64,000 nucleotides of DNA, taken from positions 3,285,501 to 3,349,500 of the forward strand of contig BRXU01000002.1 of NCBI GenBank assembly GCA_030267565.1. The letters run 5' to 3'. A program made the translations under genes and the position numbers. The stretch comes from Pleodorina starrii. Its lineage: Eukaryota; Chlorophyta; Chlorophyceae; Chlamydomonadales; Volvocaceae. Positions 46,017 to 57,313 of the stretch are shown here, one piece after another. Numbering within the stretch: position 1 is the stretch's first letter; each line of letters starts with the position of its first letter. The notes beneath the pieces are model-generated. The model did no database searches and had not been told where the DNA came from. It saw only the letters and a program-made list of their open reading frames with translations.

Positions 46017-46307
46017 CTAGCGGCCAAAGGGGACAATTGAGTTGCGGTGGGCCCAGATGCGCTCAAGCATCTTCGCCAAACGGGGAGGATCCCATCTCAT
46101 CGCTTCCTCCATACTCTCGAATTGAGGAAACCCTTCATCCGCGCGGATGCTACTATAAGCAGGGCACTCCATTAGGACATGCTTCTCGTCCTCTATTTGA
46201 CCATCCGCAACGCAGCAGGGACATTTTCGCTCAGTCCTAGGGACATGAACTCTGCCCACTCGCGATCTGTTGGCCGCAACCGCCCAACAGCACAAACGAA
46301 ACTGCAA
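46017..46307 (-). pseudogene. LINE C-terminal CCHC (zf-RVT) fragment
   Basis: An open stretch encoding RKCPCCVADGQIEDEKHVLM followed by ECPAYSSIR: a C-x2-C...H-x4-C knuckle of the type found at the C terminus of L1/RTE-like reverse transcriptase ORFs. Upstream the same frame reads AAHRKLLQFRLCCWAVAANR, also typical. It ends with TAG at 46017. It is separated from the RT by damaged sequence, so it is part of a dead ORF. Confidence 0.7.
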
Positions 46308-46437
46308 AAGTTTGCGGTGGGCCGCACTCGGAATGACAAGGGGTTGGTGTCGGCTTCCTTGAAGCCGGAAAAAGGGCGGGGCCCCACTAAATCCGTACGG
46401 GTTAAGTTGAGTGCTAGGGCAGCGAGGGCGTGAAGTG

Positions 46438-46680
46438 TGAGAGTGTCGACATTCCTGCTGATAGACAGCCAGAGCTGTTTCCCGAAATGCCTGCTAGCCG
46501 AGTCGTTAGCAAGGCCTGCCGGCGCCGCGCGAAGCGCATCATCCCGTCGGGTGCATGAGCGCATGTGCGCATCGACCGAAATACGGCATTTCCAAAGCGA
46601 GCGGCGAGGGCGCCAACTGTGAGAGTGTCGACATTCCTGCTGATAGGCAGCCAGAGCTTTATAGCTGAAATGCCTGCGGC
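46438..46680 (-). repeat. Imperfect direct duplication inside LINE
   Basis: GAGAGTGTCGACATTCCTGC with flanking text (about 60 bp, near 90% identical) occurs at 46438 and again at 46621, 183 bp apart. It looks like an internal tandem duplication of the element. Confidence 0.8.
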
Positions 46681-47426
46681 TTCAGCAATCCGACCCATGT
46701 TTAGCATCGCGCGGTCTCGGCACTGTGCAACTCTTCCGGCCAGCGCATTGGCTGAAGTTACATGACAGTAGACATGGAGTGTATGGAGTGTATCATTTAC
46801 ACATCACGCAGGCTGACTTGCCAATAGAAGGACAGCGGAACTGTTTGCGAGGGTTGCGACGACGTGCAGTTGCCGACGAGAGTGCACAGGCTTCGCTACT
46901 GAGGTAATCACCGTACAGGAGGCTTGACTGCTTTAACATTAGGACAGGGAACGTAGAAGTCCATCCCCTAGGTTGCCGACTGGACTTGTTGGGCGGCCCG
47001 CAGAAGACCGCTGCATCGTGCGTGCATTGGCGGCTTGGCGTCCAACAACCAGCAGTTGGCCCCTCATGGTTTGCTCCTTGCAACCTTTGTAATAGTAATA
47101 TGCGTCAAGACGATCGGACCGGCAAGCAGAGCTGCTGTGGTGTGGTCGCGGGAAGAATGTTCGCAATGCAAACATAGTTTGTTTCCGAAACGAAGATTCA
47201 TTTCACGCCGTCATGTCAGAATTCCTCTTTGAGAAACGATGAATCTTAGGGAATTAATTATAGGCCGAGAGGTGTTGGTTTGACCTCGGCCTCGGTCCAT
47301 GGAGACTGCCAAACTGGTTTGTACTCGTGCGATGTTGGGTTCCAATAATAAATTTACCGTGCAATAAAGAATGTAATCTTTTACTTATGCAGACTTTCCG
47401 TTGGCCGAAAGTCTACACTTGTCCAA

Positions 47427-48985
47427 TTACCCAGAACCCAGAACCCAGAACCCAGAACCCAGAACCCAGAACCCAGACACGGACATGGGCAATCCTACAG
47501 GGCGGGGCCCCCCTGGGCGCTTCGCGCTGGGGCCCCGCCCAAAAACGCTAGCATGCTGTGGCCACATAATTGCCGCTGCCCGCGCAAAGGGCATACCCAT
47601 CCAGTGCTTATACTTCGCCATCTGAACTCCCGGCTGTTTCCCGTCCGAAGGGTAAGCCTCTGGCGGTACACTTAAACGCTCGTGCTCCCACCCACTCATC
47701 AACCGCTCCCTCAGCGCTGTCACAATCGTTCCTTCGGGGAGTGGTTTACTTAACAACCAATCGATGCGGTTATCGAAACCACTGACGTCCTGCGGCATCC
47801 CACTCCAGATGTCGATTTCGAGATACGTTAACAACCGCAACACTGCAGCACCCCAGCCAGACCCAGCTGGGTCAGTAAGTGCGTCGTGTATTTCCTGCCG
47901 CAGTACCGCCAACGCGAGAGAACCAGCCTGCTTTCGGACGCGATTCCAGAAACCAACAACCTGTTTGGCCATGTAGTACTGCAGCGGGAGCTGTGCCATT
48001 TCGGCAAACAGCAGCCGTTGGGCAGGCCTCGCCGCCCCCACAATCTGCCGCATAAAAATGACTTGAAGTTGAACCGCATCATCCCGCAAACAAGCTTCGA
48101 AAAGGCCCTCCGCTAGGTTGTTGTTATCACGACGCCTCCCAGAAGAAGCCCTTTCGAGCGCTTCTGCTATCACAAACGGGCCCCACGCCTGACAGCCATA
48201 CAACAGAATGGCGCGCACCTGGGTAGTGAAACATCGCATCCGAACATCAGCTGAGAACAACTTCAACTTATCAAGCTTAGCACTTAGAGCAAACAAGGCA
48301 GATCGCGCCGAATCACACAATTGTTGGCGGCAAGCGCAAAAAGATCGGTCGGGCCCGTACACCAACCCTAGGTAGCGCGCGCTGTCCTTGGCTGGTACGG
48401 CTTGCCCTGCAAGTCGAAGTTGCGCATCACACGCCGTGCTAATTTGAGACCGCAGGTCATCGTTGCACGCAAAGACTAACCTTTCACACTTGGAAACATT
48501 GGGTCGCATTCCAAAAGCCACACAGAACAGATCGACAAGATTAAGGAGCTCTACCATACGCTCCGGGGAGGTCGCAAGCAAACTAACGTCGTCAGCATAC
48601 AGCAGGATGGAAACGCACTTGCCACCCACGAGGGGAGTCTCGTGCTTGCGCGCTCTAGCGTTCACCACGTCATGTACATCAATCAGGTCGGCAAGCGTTT
48701 CGATGAAGAGCCCAAACAACTCGGTGGAAAGGGGGCACCCTTGTTTCACACCCTGCCGTGACTCAAACTCCCCTCCCACACTCCCATTTACCTTCACCAC
48801 CATGGACACCTTCTCGTACGCTTTCTTCAGTGCCGCCAGCATCGGCCCTCCAACACCCCTCTCTTGCAGACGAAGCCACATGTGCTCACGCGGCACTTTA
48901 TCAAAAGCCTTTTCGAAATCAATCTGCACAACGATCAATGGCTTCTCCCCAGCATGCAGATATGTGCTACAGAGTGCAAATGGAG
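47427..48985 (-). pseudogene. LINE reverse transcriptase domain, truncated
   Basis: The fragment starts in the RT palm (IVVQIDFEKAFDKVPREHMW), continues with GVKQGCPLSTELFGLFIETL and reaches the catalytic LLYADDVSLLA, so both palm aspartate motifs are intact. It then runs about 380 residues through thumb and C-terminal regions. The N-terminal fingers and the endonuclease are missing, and the frame ends in a run of a 7-bp repeat translated as alternating GFWVLGS units, which is unlikely to be original protein. Any ATG here is internal. Plainly of non-LTR retrotransposon origin. Confidence 0.85.
47430..47477 (+). repeat. CCCAGAA heptanucleotide repeat
   Basis: About 6.7 perfect copies of CCCAGAA on the plus strand, at the point where the LINE RT frame degenerates. 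It may mark an insertion or deletion breakpoint of the element. Confidence 0.95.
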
Positions 48986-48990
48986 GCTAG

Positions 48991-51817
48991 GCAACCCGTC
49001 GAATTCGATGGCGCCTGGAAGGCTTGGCTGCCTGTCAAGGGCATTGGTACGCAGGGTAAATGGCGCGGTTGGAGGAGTTAAAAAGCGTCGAGGGCACGAA
49101 GGATGAGGGTTTCGATTGGTGTGTTTGCGTCTTAGCGAATCGTTCGAATTGTTGTAGTTGCACAATGTGTGCTGCCATGGGGCTTATGGCTTAAAGCAAG
49201 GTCGGAATGGTTTGCCTCACGTCGCGGTAGGTGGCCCCCGCGCGTTCCACTAGGAAGTTGTCAAGGGATATTTTTCGTGGCATTTCGGCGACGTGCGTGC
49301 ATTGACAGACTATGGACTCGTGTGAAATCTGTCATCTGGTAATCTAGGATGTGAGCAGGCGGACCAGGGCGGACCTCGTGAGCCTTCAGCACCAGGGTGG
49401 CTATCTTATTTCGCTGAGTACCGTACTGCCACGATTGTTTTGCGACGCGGTTATTTTGCGAGGCCAGCAAATTTTTAGAATTTGGATATGAAAACACAAT
49501 TAGTTTGCGAGGCGCCGGTCGGAGTTTATTTCTAAACTTTTGAAATTTGCGAGCTTGTAAGCTGTATATGAAAGTTTGCGAAATTGCATCTTATCGTCAG
49601 CGTTTTCAGCGGACAGACATTGCATTCTTAAATTGATTCAGTTGACAATCAGCTCGCGGGCCACGGCTGTGCGGACCCCCTGCCACCTGCCTCAACGTCC
49701 GCTGCGGCTTCGCGCCTGTGCTTGGCAAGAGCTGCAAAACGACCGATTGAAATAATTTATATTTGCGAGAGATTTTGCGAGATGCTGTGGGAGATTTCTT
49801 TGAAACTTTAAACATTTGCGAGGGACCCTTTCGAGTTTTTTTTGACACTTTACGAGGTCACAAACAGATCATTAATTATTCGCAAAAGAATCGTGGCAGT
49901 ACGGTATCTACGGCCAGAGATACTCCTGCCTCAGAAGCGCTGAGAGTATCTGTCAGGATCTGTCTAGGAGGGGGTTTTACCGGCTAAACACGGCCCCACC
50001 TGTGAGGCCGGATTATCTAAACCTTCAATTTTTTGCACGGCAAAAGTATCTTCAGATTTCCGAAATTATCCCGAATATATTCCCGAATATATATTTATAT
50101 ATTTATATCTTAGCCACACTGTTCAACACCCCGCTAGCTCTTGGGCAAACCGGTGTGGCAGGTAGGGATGATAGTAGGGGGTTGGATAAACGTGTATCAG
50201 GATGTGGCTGGTCTGCCAGGTTTGGTGTGTGCTGGGGCCGTGCAGAAGTGCACCTACGGTACGTAGGATGCCCTTGCAAGGGGCGTACCTGTCCTGCTGG
50301 CTGAGGCACGTGCCGAGGTAGGTGCTGATCCAGCAGGGGCAGAGCGGAGAGCGCACCTGACAACACAGCGCCAGTGCAACCGGACTCTGAAATGTAAATC
50401 GTTTGCTTGGCTGTAACAGGCGATTATCTCGGGCAGTTGCGGGATGGCATACGTGCCGCTTAGCGCTTTGCAGACCTGCTGGGTGCTGGCCCAATTACCG
50501 GAGGGTTTCGTTGGGGCTGCAACCCTCCGGTTGTGCAGGAACGTGCGGCCCGTGCCGGTCATGCAGTCGACAAGTCCCGTCCCTCTGGAAGCAATAGTTG
50601 GGCTCCCTCGCTTTCACCAGTTGCGTCGAACTGGTTGAAAGGTTGGGAGATGGCTGGGGAGGACTACGCCTTCCCGTGCAGGGTTGTAGACGATGACGCA
50701 TCCGAAGGAGTTCCGAACCCGTACGCTCATTACCCAGCTAGCTCGACCCCGCAGTAGCCGCATGCGTAAGTCACCTTGGAGCGCACCACCGCCGGGCGCA
50801 CGGCCGGTCAGTCAAAACTGCTGTGTGAAGGGGCTCTTGAGGGAGCGATGTGGGCTTGGCAGTTGCGGTAACCCGCAGACATTTCGTGCCTTGCGGCGGA
50901 AGGGGGCCTTGCAACGCCGTTTGCATGATGACAGCACGGGCGAGCGGGTTTGCTTCCGGACTACCGGTATTCATTATTGTTTCTCGCCCCGGTGGTAACC
51001 AGCGGAGGGGGACACGCCGGATCTCAGAAGAGGGCGCCCCACTGCAAGGGGATGAGTCATGTCGCTATACATGGGCCCCAAAAGGGGGTTACCTTCCGCA
51101 TGCCCTCAGTGCAACCGAGCGTTCACGAGAGGAGGATGTCGGTCCAAAACAGTCGGTGGTGCACACACAGGTCACGTGCGTGTTGTGGTCGCACTGCACG
51201 TCGCCCGCCGCTAGCTTCCAAAGGGACACAGATCCCCGCCCCCCACCACACACACGCACACATTTCAACAAGCTGGTGCATACCCCGCGGCAGCGCGGCT
51301 GGCAAATCACTGCACACGCGCTCCGTGCGCGCGCTTTCAACCACCGAATTCCAGCAAACACGGTATGCGGACTGTCGGGCTTACCGTGTTGGCTGGAATT
51401 CTATGTACAGTCCGTCTCCTTCCCCGCATCTAGGGCACAGTTCTTGTCGAGCAACAACGTCATTACCTAGCACACCTGGAGTCTTGCGACCCAGCCACTT
51501 CATCAGGGCGATGCAGCAACCGTGGCTCCTTTCCCAACGCGTGACTCGCAGCTGACCCCCCTCCCCAAGGGGTGCACATGCTGACACCGGTAATCCTCTG
51601 TGCCCACTGAAAGTCGGTCCATTCATGCCATGCCGACAAACAGACAAAAGGTACTTCAGCCGAGTACCGGTACGCAGCCCCTACTTCGCGTCTTTGCGCG
51701 AAGCCCCTACATGGCGCAAAGACTGCAAGAAGACCGAGTCCGGCAGTTGGGTCCGGTGCGCGGCCCCAAACCACAGACAGACTTTGGCCCGTCATGTCAT
51801 TGTCATGACAGCCGTCA
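48991..51817. other. AT-rich intergenic DNA, no gene recognised
   Basis: From about 49200 to 50130 the sequence is much AT-richer than the rest of the window, with TATATTTATATATTTATAT near 50090. The word TTTGCGAG and close variants recur from 49445 to 49865. From 50130 to 51817 composition returns to normal, but no exon with a recognisable motif was found on either strand. The last part would be 3' flank of the minus-strand GT31-like gene. Confidence 0.45.
49440..49870. repeat. Recurring TTTGCGAG words in AT-rich DNA
   Basis: TTTGCGAG or TTGCGA(G/A) appears about eight times at irregular spacing (near 49451, 49502, 49547, 49573, 49764, 49774, 49815), always flanked by A/T-rich text. It is not a regular tandem array. 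It could be the remains of an expanded short repeat or of a mobile element. Confidence 0.5.
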
Positions 51818-54800
51818 TCAGATCATGAGCTCGTGCATTTTCTCAAGTCCAGGGTATTTCTTGAACTGTACCGGCACGTACGGCAGCGGGAATTTTGGCG
51901 TGCGGGTGCAGCCCTCGTTGCTCAGCACCTGTCGGGGAAACGGGGGTAGCCAGGGATGGGGACGGGGACGGGGGCGGAGACGGAAAGTGTGTGTGTGGTT
52001 GTTTTCGTGGTCTGTCAGTGGTCGGGCAGCGGTAGCCACCGGTGCCATGAGCGGTCGGGAAGACAGATGGGAGCAGTACCGACTGTGACTCCAGGAGCAC
52101 GGGCCGTCGGTGCTGGCGCCGAGCGGGGACGTGCCCCGTGTGTGAACAGGAAAGGAAAGACCCACAGGAACCATCCTTCGAAAGAGCATTTGACTGGTGG
52201 TGCAGCGCACAGGTCATCGTTTCCCTGTTCCGACTGCCGTAAGGACTAAGGAGGAGTGGAGAGCACGCACAAATTACTCTCCCAACCAACCCCGACTCCC
52301 ATGCGCCCCCGGGAGCGGAAGCGGACGGACTCATGGTCCAGACCCCCGGTACAGCAACGCAACGCACCACCGCAACGACAAACCCAATGGCCCAAGGTGT
52401 GGCACGGTGCCCAAGGACGGCGCGATGCACACCGTGCTGCGTGCGGCATGTCGTACCTTGCTCCAGTACTTCATGGGGAAGCCCTGCTGCTCCTGGTCCG
52501 CCAGTGCGACCGTAGCGTCGTCGCAGGTCAGGCGGCACAGCCGGCGGTCTGGCCGTGGAAAGGGGGCGTTGGGGCGGAGCGCGTAAGGGAGCAGCGGATG
52601 TAAAGGCAAGAGAGGTGCGCGCAGCAGCACTGCAAAAAACGCGGAGGGGCCGAGGCAAAGCCGCGGGCACTGCGGCGCCCTGGCTCGCCCTCAAGCCAAC
52701 ACCGTGCGAGCCAACCCCGGTGCTCAGCCCAGGACAGCGCGCCAGGCAGGCAGGCAGGCAGGCAGATAGTGTTTGCTGCGTGGTCATGCAAGACGGAGCG
52801 CCCTAGGGTGATCTCCCATGCGTCTAAGCGGGGGCGTGCAACGGTGCGCGTACAAGCCACCCCGGACCCCGCGGACAGCCGCCAGGGAACAACGCGAGGA
52901 GCGCGGCTGCGTGTCCTGTGGAATGTCACCAGCCGGTATGACCCAATGCACGATACGGCGGCTTGCCCTTGATGCTCACCCTAGCCGCTTCAGGTGCAGT
53001 GGTGGGCCAGTTGGCCTTACCGCTGGCTCTACCTTACGGTCTGAAACCCACTGTGACAACGGGTACCACTGCCACACCACATGAGAGGGTCCAACCGGCA
53101 CCGTGTGCACACCCCCGGATCGGGCGGCTCAGATCTCACCCTCAAAGAAGACGGCGTCCGATGCAAGCATCCACCAGGACATGGCGATGTCTGTACGGCA
53201 ACACACACGTGGCCAGAATAGACTTAAGGTACTCGAGATACCGTACACGAAACGTCGTATGGGCCGTTGTCGACGAGATCAATAAAAGTCGCCGATCCAG
53301 GAGCCTAGACTGGGTGCCTTTCGTGCACCGCGACGCAAAATGGCCGCCGGTGGGTTCTGACTTTTGGGCGCTTCTGGAAGCCGGCACGAAGCAGCGGCAC
53401 AGCGCCCAGCCTGCGCTCGGAAATGACACAACATGCTATCCGCGTGCCGCCGGCGCCCCGCACCTACCCTCCAGGCACGTCCGGAGGTCATCAAAGTTGG
53501 GCAGTATGACGTCCCGCACGATGCGCCTGCGGGCCGCCGATCAATGTGAGATTCTCAGCAGCCAAGGCAGCAGCAGCAACGGCGGCAGCAGCAACGGCAG
53601 CAGCAGCAGCAGTCACAGAGGCCGTCACATGGGTAGGCGCCGGCGATGCGGCCATGGAAGCCCGAAGACAAAGCGCTTGGGCAAGGCGCAGCGGCAGGAA
53701 GCGGCACGTCGCAGGAGCCCCGATGCCCTTATGACCTCGGGGCGTCCTGTGCCGTGCACGGGTGACCGCAAGGAGCGTCAAGCCGCAACGTCTAGTGACT
53801 GGCAGTAACGTTCTTCCACCCTTCACCCTTCACCCTCACCCTCACCCGCTGAGCGCGTAGATGGAGCCGTGGAAGTACAGCGGGTAGACCTTGCCGACCA
53901 ACCGATGGTGTGGGTCGTACCAACGGTCGCTGGGTTGGGTCTGCGGCTCAACCTTGTTGGCACAGCCGATGTAGCTGCGGTAGTGGGGGGGGGGGGAGGT
54001 AGCGCCGCAGCGTTGCACAGGTAGGGTTGAGAAGAAGAAGGAAAGGGATGATGGCCTCAGGCAGGATCTTGTAGGTGCAGGTGGAGGGTGGGTGGGTGGG
54101 TGAGGTGATGCAACTCCCAGGCAGAGGTTTCCAGCTGGACTCGCTGCACGAAGCATACCGGTACGGTACGCAACGGGCTGTGTTTGGGGCATCCATTTCG
54201 GTCACAAAGCAGGCGCTTCGGGCGGGCTGCTGCTGCTGCACAGTGGCCGCCGTTGTCCCGGGATCCGCGATTCCGCATCGACTCGCGGATCCAAAAATGC
54301 GGGGCTGCACGCCAGGCCGTGGCCGAAAGAAACAGCAGATCGACATGTTGCTCTGTACCATGCTCCAAAGCATGTACCGGTATTGTGTTGGGCTTCAGCG
54401 CATCACTTGCACGGCGTGCCGTTACGGCGATGCCGTACGGATGTTGTACTACAGCATACTCACTCGGTCCTCATGCTGGTCCACTGGTCGGCGATCATGA
54501 GCAGCCGGTCCGGCAGGATGAGCACGTCATCATCTGAACTCGCAATGAAGCCCACCAGGAAACGTGAGGGCGCACGCACGCATGCGGAACCACGTGCCCC
54601 CCCAGGGAGGGGAGGGATAGCAGCGGGCCAGCGTAAAGGTCCACATCGCCCGACCTTGGGAACGAACGACGGATCAATGCAAGATGCGAGATGCAAGGCG
54701 GGACATGGACTGCCGTATCTGTTGTTCGGATCCAGCTACGGTATTTCTCCTGACCCACTCCTGAGAACCCATCTCGCAGAGCCCCAGGCAGGTAAGGAAG

Positions 54801-56794
54801 GCCGTCCTCTTTGGGTCAGCGTCTGGAGCTGCGCCACCCGTTACAAACACGCTTCATGCTATGAACACCTCGCGACGCGCGCGCTCCAAAACTAGCACCC
54901 CGCCCTACAAACGCGCGGGCAGGTGCGGCATCCGCCAGTGAACTGGGCCGCCGGCATCACGCGCGCTTCTGTTGGGCGACTCGGAACCCCATCTAAAGAG
55001 CCGCACCGATCTTAACGATGAAGTCCACGTTGGGGTACATCCGGTACACGTCACGGAAGAAGTACCGCGTCTTGTTGCTGAGATTGTCGTACCGGTCGTC
55101 CACCTGGGGGCGTGCAGGTGGGGGGTCCGAGGGTGTTGTTCTTACCGTACTGTGTTTTTGGCCGTGGCGACGATAATCGTGGTGGTATTGGCGTCTCAAA
55201 GGCGCAACAAAAAACAAGGAAGTCGCGGTGAGATCTGCGCCGGCGATGCTCTGGGTCGGTCCACTGTAAAGCGATTCAATCGAATCGTGCACACAGTCCC
55301 AGTCCAGGGAAGTTGTGTATCGCCAGGCGGATTCTTAAGTCAGCTGCCGCAGCACTGCGAGTGTGGCGCATCTACCGGTACCAGCCTGAAGCGGCCACAG
55401 CCTCCTTCACGTCACCACAATCATATCGCACCTCGGTCAGTGTCATGAAGTCGCCGTAGCGGCGCTGCTCCTCGTCGACGCTGGCCTGCTTGCCGGGGTC
55501 CGAGTAACTGCCCACAACGAACTTAACCGCCACGTGCCTATAACGCTCCGCCACACGCATCCAACCGGTGCGAGCCAGGTTGCGGCGTGCGGTGTAATCG
55601 TACTTTGAGTCGGGCTCCGTACCAGGGGCAGTGGCTGCGGTCTGTCGGTGGGGAGCCCCGGAAAGGAGCCGGCACATAGGGTGTCAGGTGTCAGGTGCTT
55701 TATGCACCGAGTGGCAATCCTCCGGCTCCACTGCAAACCGATGCATTCGTAGGGGTCACATTGTTGGGGTGCAAAGTCCCTTGCTCGGGACCTGGTTCCC
55801 TGGTTCCCTGGGTGTTAATAACGGCTGATCCGTGCTCCGGGGAATAATAATAATAACAATAATAATACGCCCGACCGGAGGCCGAGGCGTGGGTTAAGGG
55901 AGCAGAGGAGGTGGGGTGACGGGTGCTCTGGGGAGGATGTGCAGGTGGGGCGGCGCTGGCGCTTCCACGTCCCCCAGAGGGGGTACCCGGGAAGCGGTGC
56001 ACCGCACGCGTGACTGGCTTCGGCACCCCGAAATGGGGTAGGCAAATCCGCGGCACCCAAGAAACGGTTTCCCTCCGTTTAGGTCCGCCCCTACCAGTCA
56101 CTGTAGGGCGCATTGGTTTGATCCGCAGCATCCGTCCACTGACCCACCATGACACCAATGAAGATTTTCACGTCGGAGGGCTGAGACTCGGTCCGAGGTG
56201 TGCTCCACTCCGATTTCGGCCGCAGGTGCTCGTCCGAGCTGAGGCGACGCCTTTCCTCCGGCAGGGCCGAGGGGATGAGAGGGCTTGTGAGTAGCAAGTC
56301 CCGGAGCCAGGGTGTCTCTGTGTAGACCTCAGGGGGGCGCGGCGCCTAGCCGGGGGAAAGGTGGGTTGGGAGAGAAATGCGTCAAGTAGCACCAGTTTAG
56401 AGCGAGCGGGTTGGGGTTAGGAAGGTACAGGACTTCACTTCACGACCAAGAAAGATCCTATTACATCCCTGCAAACTTTGGAGATGCTTGCGCGCATTTT
56501 AAAGGAACGCGGCAGGCGAGACGCGTGTGGTCCGCGTCGGCTCCGGCCGTACGTCGCCGACTACAGCCTGCGAACCAAACGGGCAGCCTCCGCCGATCTT
56601 CTCCGCAAAAGGACTCACGGCCGTGGGTGATAACTACAACGAGAGAAAGGTATGCTTCTCACCTTCGCATCGATTTCGGCCTTCTTGACCTGTTCGGCCC
56701 CGGTCTGCGACAGGATGGCGCGGCCCCAGGACGTCACAAGGAAAGCCGCCAAGACGGCCAGAATGAATGCGGAATGAGATGATGGACCACGCAT
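51818..56794 (-). CDS. GT31-family (beta-1,3-galactosyltransferase-like) protein
   Basis: Nine exons on the minus strand: 56794-56663, 56345-56144 (acceptor 56327 also fits), 55634-55432, 55103-55007, 54533-54464, 53974-53846, 53526-53468, 52548-52457 and 51928-51818. All phases agree, giving 358-364 aa. A hydrophobic N terminus (FILAVLAAFLVTSW) is a signal peptide or anchor. GT31 landmarks: KIFIGVMVATAP, TARRNLARTGWM (the RRxxxRxTW-like motif), VAVKFVVGSYSD, EEQRRYGDFMTL, YPNVDFIVKIDDDVLI with a complete DxD at 212-214, and VYPLYFHGSIYALSG. Expected activity is transfer of galactose or GlcNAc from a UDP-sugar in the ER/Golgi; the exact substrate is unknown. It is head-to-head with a diverged paralogue at 57314. 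Confidence 0.8.
53565..53625 (+). repeat. CAG/CGG-type trinucleotide patch
   Basis: Mostly AGC and GGC triplets (AGCAGCAGCAACGGCGGCAG repeated) within an intron of the minus-strand GT31-like gene. The plus-strand frame through it is poly-Ser/Asn and not a gene. Confidence 0.75.
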
Positions 56795-57313
56795 TTATGC
56801 GTTCTGAGTTGTGCTGTTTGCAGTTGGGGAAGGGAAGGCTGTCAGAAGGGTCGTTGGTATCCCAACAGCAGGATGTTGACGTGACGGGCGATGGAGACCA
56901 CACTGGAAGCCACAAGATATGCTTGTTATTTTTTATAATATTATAAAATTAACAACTTGATGCTGCAATATATATCCCGCCAATCGAGCCCAGTGGCCTG
57001 CACCTTTAAACTCGCTGCAAGACCGACGGAACTGGAACAACACAAAACTGCGAGTTTAGAAACAGTTTAATATCCAATTTGTCGACGTTTCTATCCTCTT
57101 GGCAACTGTCCTGCAGTCCTTTCGTGTCGTCGGCCAGCAACTGACGGCCGTTGTCAGGTGGACCGTCGCAGTTCACAGGATGTGTTGCATTTAAATGACA
57201 AGGTCATTCCTAAATCTTGTCATATAATCTACGATCTTTACGGATAGATCACCTTGAGGCTTTCCCGACGGCCTTGTGCACTGCCTTCGACGACTTAACT
57301 CTACCTCTAGCCG
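56795..57313. promoter_or_regulatory. Shared promoter region of the GT31-like pair
   Basis: A 519-bp interval between the divergent start codons of the two GT31-like genes. It contains an 18-bp AT palindrome (56931-56948, TTTTATAATATTATAAAA) and a TATATA at about 56969-56974 that could serve the plus-strand gene. The region is strongly AT-rich at 56920-57000. Confidence 0.5.

Larger units (their letters stand above)
46017..48990 (-). mobile_element. Decayed LINE (non-LTR retrotransposon), 5'-truncated
   Basis: On the minus strand a reverse transcriptase segment (48985-47427) is followed, about 1.1 kb later, by the C-terminal CCHC segment usual in L1-like elements (46307-46017). The 5' part (endonuclease and start of the RT) is missing: an in-frame TAG sits just upstream of the first RT residues, near 48987. 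The middle is disrupted by a 7-bp tandem repeat (47430-47477) and by a 183-bp imperfect duplication (46438/46621). The 3' end is probably near 45875, at a TGTAA plus AC-repeat tail. Not autonomous. Confidence 0.75.

Noticed and set aside
53546..53808. Ser/Asn/Ala-rich plus-strand frame
   Set aside because: Reads through a CAG-type trinucleotide patch in an intron of the minus-strand GT31-like gene.
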